From Mimachlamys varia (Eukaryota; Mollusca; Bivalvia; Pectinida; Pectinidae): a DNA stretch of 64,000 nt. The notes beneath the pieces were generated by a model, which saw only the letters and a list, made by a program, of their open reading frames with translations, searched no databases and was not told where the DNA came from. Each line of letters starts with the position of its first letter. The stretch's first letter is position 1. Position numbers and translations under genes: made by a program. Shown one piece after another: positions 56,967 through 64,000 of the stretch. The DNA is taken from the NCBI GenBank assembly GCA_947623455.1, contig OX392536.1, positions 7,001,282 to 7,065,281 on the forward strand, in the 5' to 3' direction.

Positions 56967-59765
56967 CTTTCTCTGAGACAACAAAGTAAGCCTGGTTCTT
57001 CCTGCTTTGGTTCACTTTTGATGAACTCATCAATAATGCATGGCTGGGGAGGACAGGAATTTCTGGAGAAGTTTATCACTCGGAGTCCATCTTTAGATGT
57101 CACCCTTCCAATGCCTACTCCCAGCTGGCCAGGCAGAAATATTTGTCGACAATCAATCTCCACCCTGAAAAAAAAAATACAATGTATGTACAATGTATAC
57201 TGTAATGAACAAAGATCTTCCAATAATCAAAATCTTGCAGTTGCAATATACAAGGAATTGAACTTAATATAACTCCTGTTAATATCATATTCCTCTTAAT
57301 ATCATGTTTCTCCAAACACAATATTCCTTCAATTTCATCTATGTAATTTTATTTGGTTAATATCATGTATTTTGAGGTGAATTCCTCTTAATATTATGCT
57401 TTAAACAGAACATGATGTCATTTCCATTGATTTCAGATACAACTTGCACAGAAAATTAATAAAAATTTCATAGAAAATAAAAAACACCCATTTTTTATGA
57501 AATAATATTATATAAAAATTGAAAAATCCTATAATATATATTGAAAAGTTTACATTTAGTTATGGAAAATGGAAATTCACTAGTTTAAGTGAAGAAAATC
57601 ATGTTTAGATCTCTTTATGTCACATTCCTGTTAATATCATGTTTTTGTCTGACACATGCAAACATGATACAAAGAGGAGTGCACTGTACTTGTACTAATG
57701 TCCCCAAGATCTTGCTAATCTGCATATAAAATAAACTGTGAAACTGTTATCATAATATTGTTGCCAGAAAATTGCTTTGGGAAGAATAAACAGCATGTAG
57801 AAAAATATGCTAGAGATCCTTGAATAGTGTTGAATAAGACCTGGTATATACATGTACATGTATACTGTATGCATAAAATTTATGAACTGTTCACTAAGTT
57901 TTATATAAAAATAACTGTCATCAAACCTGGGTAAAGTCATCCCTTGGGCTTTGTGAATTGTCAAGGCAAATGCTGGCTTTAATGGAACCTGTGTCCTCTC
58001 TGCAATGTTCCGCTTAAGGTCCGGCGAATACTCTGCATACATACAAAGCAATGGAAGTACTCATTTCTTTTATTTTTTTTCATAGCATTTTTTTCAATTC
58101 AATCTACTTCTGTCAGATTACAACATAAATGGAATATACAACTGTACATACATGTAGACATGTACAGTATAACATCATAATGATTATTGACCTTAATAAT
58201 TTATACAAATAAAAATTTCAGTTATTAGGTAAAACTTTTAAATGTACAACTGTACATTTTTATAAATGTGTATTGCATGATTATAAATAACAATTATTTT
58301 CATCATATTAATTATTTACTTCATGAAAGCATCCATAATATTTTTTTTTATATTTCATGTGCATGCATCATGTCATATACAAAATAGAAGTGTTCAAATG
58401 TAAGTAGTTACATGTATATATGACCTAGTGCAATTGTGATAGCTAAAAAGTTTCCTTTAATTATAATTACAATACTGTTATGTCATTGACTTCAACACAA
58501 GTATGTCTGACTCATCATGCTCATTGTATATGAAGTTGCATCCTGCTTCATTTCCTGTCAAATGAATATGTGATAAGAAGTGTCTTAAATTTCTTTTAAT
58601 TTCATTCATACAAGATTTTAATAAACTTCTCTCTTTAGTGTTCATTTTGTGAGTGTTTTTATTAAAACCTTTGACACTGGTTTCATAAAATGTCATTTAA
58701 GACTCATTATATCTTAAGTTTAGTTTACAGACCTTTCAACAATGCAATTTCATCTTAAATTATTTACAAATGTAACTTACCAGAAAATGCTACCTTCTCT
58801 ATTGTTGTTGTAATGTCCACTGATGGAAACCTAACAACTGGTCCTGATGGATCACACTCCAAAACCACTCCAATCAAACCATTCACTAACTTGTCTGACA
58901 AGTTTCGTAGAAGTATTACTGGGCAGTTTCTTTTTAACCACAGAGTTGATGGAGCAAGAATTCTGGAGAGATGTTTCTGGTCCCCCTTTTCATTACACTT
59001 GTATTGGAACATTTCTCCTGGCCAGTCCATTAGACATTTCCTGTTGTGATTGTCCACCAAAAAGTTGGTTGAAAAAAGCTTAACGCCACATTCATTATCT
59101 TCTTGTTGCAGTGGTCGACTGAGGCTTTTGACATATTGTACTGTATCTTCTGATATGTTGCCCCTTGAAACATCATTTATAACGTCAACCAGTTCTGAAT
59201 CTGCCTGTCTTTGTACATTGTTTAATATAATTTTGTGAAACACTTGTGAAAATAGAGCACTTTGAAAACAAAATTTGCCATCATCACCATACATTGAGTT
59301 TTTGACAGGAGGCAACTGATAAAAATCACCTGTAAATATCAATTGTATGCCCCCGAAGATTAATTTGTTGTTTTTCAAAGAACAGATTTCTTCTAATTGT
59401 TCGAATATTTTTCGGCTCAGCATAGAAACCTCGTCCACTATAAGTACGTCGGTTGATAAGATTGTCTCGTACACATGTTTAAATTTTACATTGTGCCTGA
59501 TCAACTCCGCGATTTCAAGGGTATCATACCGTCCATCCTGTATGCCTGACCATCTGTGAAGGGTTGATGCCTTGCACCTAGCTGGATAGTGAGTACACGC
59601 GAGACCTGTCGTACATGTCACAGACACTTTCTTACCCTGTAAAGATAGCTCGTCGAATAGCTTGGTCACAAGAAAAGATTTCCCAGTACCTGCTTGCCCA
59701 CCAATAAAACAATTATGTCCTTTTTTTGCCAAACTAAGAGCATCTTGCTGCTCCTTCGTCAACAT
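56967..59765 (-). CDS. PIF1-type DNA helicase, three exons (59765-58781, 58032-57927, 57164-56967)
   Basis: SF1B PIF1-family helicases unwind DNA 5'-3' using ATP. Exon 1 (ATG at 59765) encodes Walker A 'GGQAGTGKSF' (K29), 'TLHRWSGI' (68-75), Walker B 'VLIVDEVSML' (D111/E112), motif III 'FTGDFYQLPPV' (144-154) and an 'RNLSDKLVNGLIGVV' block. It ends at a consensus donor GTAAGT. Exon 2 starts after 'tatgcag', supplies 'QVPLKPAFALTIHKAQGMTL' and ends at GTTTGA. Exon 3 starts after 'ttttttcag' and supplies 'GQLGVGIGRVTSKDGLRV', the family's final conserved block. Exon lengths 985, 106 and 198 keep one frame across both joins (phases 1 and 2), giving about 429 residues before a probable short last exon. 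The N-terminus is minimal, with no extra domain. The start lies only 17 bp inside the right terminal repeat, so its promoter is probably in that repeat. Confidence 0.9.
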
Positions 59766-59781
59766 GTTTAGCTGCTTGCAT

Positions 59782-60428
59782 TGTAACTGTTCGGAGTTTT
59801 ATTTACATGTTGTCGATCTACATGAGTAGTGAGACAGTCTAGATAGGTTCCGAAAATATGATTGACCAATCAGTGAAGGCGTAGCATAACTATATAAAAC
59901 TTGAAAAATGGCGGCTGAAGTTCACATCTTCGACGAACCGTGACTTTAACCTCGGATGACATGGATTACAATAGCGATAAACACCCCACTGCAAGGTAGG
60001 ATAACGTGCTTTAACATTTGTGACAGAGCCACAAAGCCGTTTTCATTAATCGCCGCGTAAATAAAGCTGTGCCCAATAGCGAGACGAGGTATGAAGCCAT
60101 GGACACGGAAGTGCCCACCTAATGATTTTCATGCAAAACCTCGGATTCTAGACAGCCTAGTGAGCTTTTACATGCGTGTAGCGGGATATATTTGGTATCG
60201 GCTGAAAGATAAAAGTTTCACCTTTAAAATGAGGCATGCATGTAAAAAATTGGACTTCATTCAGTGACGAAAACAAGCTTAGAGTGAAAATAGGTCGATT
60301 TTCTCGTTGAGGCTAGTTCTTTCCCTTGTCACAGATATATAGTAGTGGGAGGGGCTATATTCGAGAAAGGTAAAAAAAATATCTGACAATCATTTCATAG
60401 TGACATAGGTCCGTGCCTAGCCCCTGTG
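59782..60428 (-). repeat. Right terminal inverted repeat, 647 bp
   Basis: Inverted copy of 48637-49283, ending ...GTCCGTGCCTAGCCCCTGTG. It contains an outward-facing TATA-like 'tatataaaac' at 59891. Eight bases further is 'aaaatggcggc', the YY1-type initiator word, whose ATG opens only 11 codons. Confidence 0.95.
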
Positions 60429-60436
60429 CAACAGAC
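60429..60436. other. Target-site duplication, right copy (CAACAGAC)
   Basis: Exact repeat of 48629-48636, directly after the terminal CCCCTGTG. Confidence 0.95.
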
Positions 60437-61315
60437 TACCACACGTCGATTTCTGAAAAAAAAGTTGAATTTACTTCCGACGATCGAAGCTGCACATTGA
60501 CATAATTTGGTCTACAACATATATTCATGAGCAGTTTTCTGACCAAAGAAAATAAATGTGTATTACATTTGATTTAAGATTGTAAAATAAAATGTACTTC
60601 AGCACCTTTTAAAGTGTAAGTAGTGCGTTTCAAGAACATAAAAGGTTACACGCACTTGGAACCATTAATCTCAGGTTATTTATCAACAGCTTATCTAGTC
60701 TGTAGCTGTAGACGTCTTTGTTAGGTAAGCACTTAGCGGTCTACATAATGTATACTCCAAAACTTTGCTCTCAACAGAAATAAGCAAAATTAATGCTCTT
60801 ACCTGAAATCTATGCCCTTGTTTTTGCATTATACCTAAAATATATACAGTGTAAAATGCTGTTAACGGGCTGAATTTGGCGCAATCAAATTTTAGCGCGT
60901 TGTCAGTTTTTAAACATGAGCGCAATGATAAATTAGCGGTTCCGTGGTAACTACTTTAAATCAATAAGAGAATACCGAAGCGTTAAAAAATATTTAAAAA
61001 CTCCAATCAGTGCAATCATATTTTAGCGCAGTATGTAGTATCAGCGGAAAAAGCGCTAAAATAAGATTACCGCCAACAAAATGTACGATTACAGTACGTC
61101 AGTAGCATATATACATTATGAAATGTTTCATATTTGTCGATTTCGCAAGAAGTTTGAAGCATCTTATCATTCTGCTGCTTCATTGGTATAGAGAAAACTG
61201 ATTCCCACCATTTGGTCCTTAGCATCACTCACGATTCCTAGAAAATAAATAAGAGAATACCGAAGCGTTAACAAAATCATAATCCAAACTCAAAATCGCC
61301 AAGATTATATTCCCA
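60437..61315. other. Unassigned DNA with R300 and hammerhead scraps
   Basis: Minus-strand R300 ends remain at 60962-61000 and 61246-61312 ('agagaataccgaagcgttaa'). Between them, 61195-61240 carries 'cccaccatttggtccttagc', 'atcactcacgattcctagaa', a truncated hammerhead-element piece with a broken core. The rest is unassigned. Confidence 0.5.
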
Positions 61316-61654
61316 AATCATTGTACATGTGATTTAGGGTTGCATTTTTTTGTTTAACTGTGTTCTTGTTTTCTTGGTTTTTTTATTTGTTTGTTTGGTT
61401 TTTTTTTTGTTTTGCGTAAATGCCAATATATTGTTATGACATGACAAAGACTCTACTTAAATGGACAGATGTTTTCGGAAAGAGTTTTTTTTTAAATTCA
61501 GACGGATGATATAGTCATAGTTTAGTGGTCAGTGAGAAAAAAATCAGGTGCTCAGTGTGACAGGACTAAGTCGGAGGATTACACAGAAGGCACCCAGAAG
61601 AAAAGCACCATTACCATGTAGGAGAAGATAGAGTCGAGTCAAATGAGCTACTTA
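61316..61654. other. Unassigned T-rich DNA
   Basis: T/G-rich runs around 61370-61415; no gene recognised. Confidence 0.4.
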
Positions 61655-61910
61655 AACTACGGCCATCATGGACAGCTTATTATAAAGCTATACGATAAAC
61701 GTGATGATTTCAATTTTCCGATCGTGAACTTTCCATTTCTATTTAGTAATATCCTTGCCTCTCCCAACCTGGTGTTGTTTACATGTCGAAGTTGATTCGA
61801 TATTCTAGGGTTTGCTCTCAATAACGATATTTTAGTGATCGATGTCGATTGCTGCCAAACAAACTAACAACACAAGGATTCGAGAGATGCAGGTTGATCA
61901 GAACATAACC
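61655..61910 (+). pseudogene. Reverse-transcriptase C-terminal fragment (same family as 23.3 kb)
   Basis: Plus-strand reading gives 'YGHHGQLIIKLYDKRDDFNF' followed by 'PIVNFPFLFSNI'. A frame change follows near 'SPNLV', and then a decayed tail matches 'acaacacaaggattcgag' and 'agatgcaggttgatcagaac', also found at 23.4 kb. It is inactive. The sequence continues directly into a hammerhead remnant in the opposite orientation. Confidence 0.78.
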
Positions 61911-61911
61911 A

Positions 61912-62055
61912 TTTGTTTGCACCATACAGTCGTTTAGTCTTCAAGACCTCGTCAGTGATGCTAAGCAAAGGACTCAAAAGTGAAGCGACTGAGGAAACAA
62001 AACTGGCTGAAAGATGAGAGATGAATTTTGCTCCTGCCGATTTATAGGTTGGTTT
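61912..62055 (-). mobile_element. Hammerhead-element remnant joined to the RT fragment
   Basis: On the minus strand CTGACGAG is present, but the second core reads TAAAC in place of GAAAC. The downstream words 'atgctaagcaaaggactcaa' and 'aagtgaagc' match the flank of the 26.2-kb hammerhead array, not the 'ctaggggccaaaag' flank of the 10.7-kb copy. This indicates two subfamilies. Confidence 0.65.
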
Positions 62056-62600
62056 CACAATAGGATCACACAAAAAGGAAGGAAAATGTACTTTCGTATA
62101 ACAATACAGATATAACCATGCAGTTTCACGTTGATCAAACTTTGTAGTATTTGAGCTATCCTGACGTGTTTTTAAATATTATTTTTCATAAATTATTTAT
62201 ATCTTCAAATAGCTGCAGTACTTTTGTAAAAAGCCATAGTGTTATATGGAGCTTGTTCAGTTTCACGACCGGAAGCATTGCTTTTTTATATATATTATAT
62301 GATAAAAAACGAAATTCATCACAAGATCTCATTTCATAGCAATGCAGATTAATACACATTGTACAGTTCATAATACATGAATGGTAGTTATTTAATACCA
62401 CAATTGCCAATATTTCTCTTTAAGCTTCGTAGTAAGTATAATGTAACTGATACGTTTTATGGTCTAATGGGGGTAAACAACGGTTTTCAACATTGATTTT
62501 CTTTACAAACTAGCTTTTAATGTGGACATTATAGCATTATATACAAAACTAAAGTTTGTTACAGTTTTCCACTATACACATTAAATATGTTAATATCATC
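62056..62600. other. Unassigned DNA
   Basis: AT-rich; short frames only. Confidence 0.4.
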
Positions 62601-62605
62601 TCATA

Positions 62606-62710
62606 CAGTCAAACCTCGTTATCTCAAACTCGTGTAAGTTGAAGACCTTTTGTTTTAAACTCGAACTCACTTGACTCAGATACTAGGATAACTCGAAAAA
62701 TGTAACATTG
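62606..62710 (+). mobile_element. pogo/Tigger-like terminal repeat fragment
   Basis: TA followed by CAGTCAAACCTCGTTATCTC is the typical start of pogo/Tigger elements, where it marks a TA-target terminus. The following 'aaactcgaactcac' and 'ggataactcgaaa' are internal variants of the same words. No matching right end or transposase is seen. Confidence 0.65.
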
Positions 62711-62734
62711 TAACAGCTTTGGTCGGGGACCGTT

Positions 62735-63355
62735 GATGTGATCATCGCTACTACAATTGGTCAGAAATCCTTAATGTTGATCAACATCAAAACAATGAGG
62801 CTGGGATCCTTAAAATTGAACATCATGAAAGCAATTGGCGAAAGATCCTTAATGATGAACATCATTACAGCAACCGTCGGGGATCCTTAATGTTGATCAA
62901 CATTAATCAATGGGTCAGGGATCCTTAATGTTGGACACCATTTCAGCAATGGGTCAGGAATCCTTAATGTTGAAAATCATTACAGCAATGGGTCATTGTT
63001 GAACATCATGAAAGCAATTGGCAAAAGATCCTTAATGTTGAACATCATTACAGCAACCCGTCGGGGATCCTTAATGTTGAACATCATTACAGCAATGGGT
63101 CAGGAATCCTTAATGTTGAACATCATTACAGCAATGGGTCAGGGATCCGTTATGTTAAACACCATTAAAACATTGGGTCAGGGATCCTTAATATTAAACA
63201 TCATTAAAACAATGGGTCAGGAATCATTATGGTTTAACATAATTAAAACAATGGGTCAGGGATCCTTAATGTTGATAATTATTACAGCAACGGATTAGGG
63301 ATCCTTAATGATCACAATCATTTAAGTAAAAGACACGGATCCTTAATGTTGAACA
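62735..63355. repeat. Minisatellite, 39-bp unit
   Basis: About fifteen units contain 'ggatccttaatgttgaacat' and 'cattacagcaatgggtcag'; the period of 39 bp equals 13 codons. A plus-strand 100-codon frame (62996-63298) is a by-product. Edge units are diverged. Confidence 0.92.
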
Positions 63356-63359
63356 AACG

Positions 63360-64000
63360 TAAGGAACACAAGCAAATATACATAACATGGAGGAGTTTAG
63401 GATCTAAAAATTAAATCTGAAAATTAAACGACTTCTAAACGTTGCAGACATGCAATGCTTGCTAAGCATCAAAGTATTAGTGGAAAACTCGAAGTAACTG
63501 TAGATTCAGTGTGCTCACTTTCACAAGTAAGTACGCTCTCTCAGCATATTCTGCATGTCTTTTGTCGCAGTGGGTTGTTTTTATCCTAGCTGCTCTTCAA
63601 TAATTTTAATCCAGTTTTGGGTTGGGTGTTTAATGCGAGAGATGACAACATGCTTTCACCTGCGCTGCACAGTGAAACCATGGCTGCATATCAACTGACT
63701 CAGTAGGCAAAAACGGAAACACAATGATTAAAACACACCGCGCATATTGCATATTGTTGAGAATGGTTATGTACTGGTATAATAAATATTTTGGATTTAC
63801 TTAATCAAATGTGTGTTATCGGGAATTTGAAATCTTCCCTTCTCTAATTCAAATGTATGTCAGACACACCTTGATTAGGCTAATAATATAACTGTAATAT
63901 ACATCTGTATTGTGTATTCAGCTTTCTACATAAAATTAAAATTTAAAACAGCTATTAACTGTTATTATCTGTTTTTAATATATTTTTTCCAATATTTTTT
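63360..64000. other. Unassigned DNA to the window end
   Basis: Nothing recognised. Confidence 0.4.

Larger units (their letters stand above)
48637..60428. mobile_element. Complete 11.8-kb P-superfamily DNA transposon with helicase and PHD genes
   Basis: The element is bounded by 647-bp terminal inverted repeats beginning CACAGGGGCTAGGCACGGAC and by an exact 8-bp target duplication. It contains a plus-strand P/THAP9-type transposase, a divergent PHD-finger gene and a three-exon PIF1-type helicase convergent with the transposase. The transposase and helicase frames are undamaged and the terminal repeats differ at only a few bases. The copy is therefore young and may be autonomous. Canonical P elements are about 3 kb with one gene and ~31-bp terminal repeats, so this size, gene content and repeat length are unusual. 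The superfamily call rests on the transposase and the 8-bp duplication together. Confidence 0.93.

Noticed and set aside
56967..59765. Helitron, suggested by the PIF1 helicase
   Set aside because: No HUH/Rep domain, no 5'-TC...CTRR-3' ends; instead long terminal inverted repeats, a target duplication and a DDE-type transposase.
48637..60428. Polinton/Maverick or hAT element, suggested by size, long terminal repeats or 8-bp duplication
   Set aside because: No DNA polymerase B, integrase, protease or capsid genes for Polinton. The transposase motifs (DEM, DGAxSN, DYxHCIKxxRNN, NPNAxQYR) fit P/THAP9 and not hAT.

Overview
The window is eukaryotic DNA, most likely from a marine invertebrate and probably a bivalve mollusc. 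It is AT-rich, has intron-bearing open frames, and is crowded with minisatellites, tRNA- and 5S-derived SINEs, MITEs, retroelement scraps and hammerhead-ribozyme repeats. The bivalve assignment is inference from the style of the repeats; no host marker gene was recognised. I found no convincing host protein-coding gene. Almost everything that can be identified is mobile or tandemly repeated.

The centrepiece is an apparently complete DNA transposon at 48637-60428 (11,792 bp). It has 647-bp terminal inverted repeats that look almost identical to each other, and an 8-bp target-site duplication, CAACAGAC, directly outside both ends. It carries three genes: a plus-strand P-element/THAP9-type transposase (53858-56368), a divergent minus-strand gene for a PHD-finger protein (51230-53435 plus upstream exon), and a minus-strand PIF1-type helicase whose three exons (59765-58781, 58032-57927, 57164-56967) splice in frame at canonical GT/AG sites. 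A P-type transposase packaged with a PIF1 helicase and a PHD protein is the best candidate here for an undescribed system.

A second notable system is a family carrying hammerhead self-cleaving ribozymes. Seven 45-bp head-to-tail copies at about 25890-26220 each spell a minimal hammerhead on the minus strand. Decayed single copies lie near 10.75, 33.4, 38.98, 47.7 and 61.9 kb. A 64-bp array at 35.6-36.3 kb is made only of the non-ribozyme half of the same element. Reverse-transcriptase C-terminal fragments (one with a YIDD motif) lie next to two of these pieces.

Layout. 1-2.9 kb: nothing identified. 2.9-9.2 kb: ~41/42-bp minisatellites and a LINE RT scrap, with the array split by a 2.76-kb TTAA-flanked element that itself holds a TA-flanked MITE. 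11.4 kb: tRNA-Glu-like SINE. 13.06-15.8 kb: 78-bp minisatellite split by a 921-bp TA-flanked element. 15.8-19.6 kb: dispersed ~270-bp repeats (called R300 here), a 5S-derived SINE pair and a MITE family. 21.1-23.0 kb: 62-bp minisatellite. 23.05-23.87 kb: RT fragment plus R300. 25.2-26.2 kb: CRE-like degenerate repeats, then the hammerhead array. 27-47 kb: R300 copies, foldbacks, SINEs, MITEs and unannotated DNA. 48.6-60.4 kb: the P-type transposon. 61-63.4 kb: RT and hammerhead remnants, a pogo-like terminus and a 39-bp minisatellite.

Many apparently long open frames are artefacts of tandem repeats whose period is a multiple of three (42, 78 and 39 bp).
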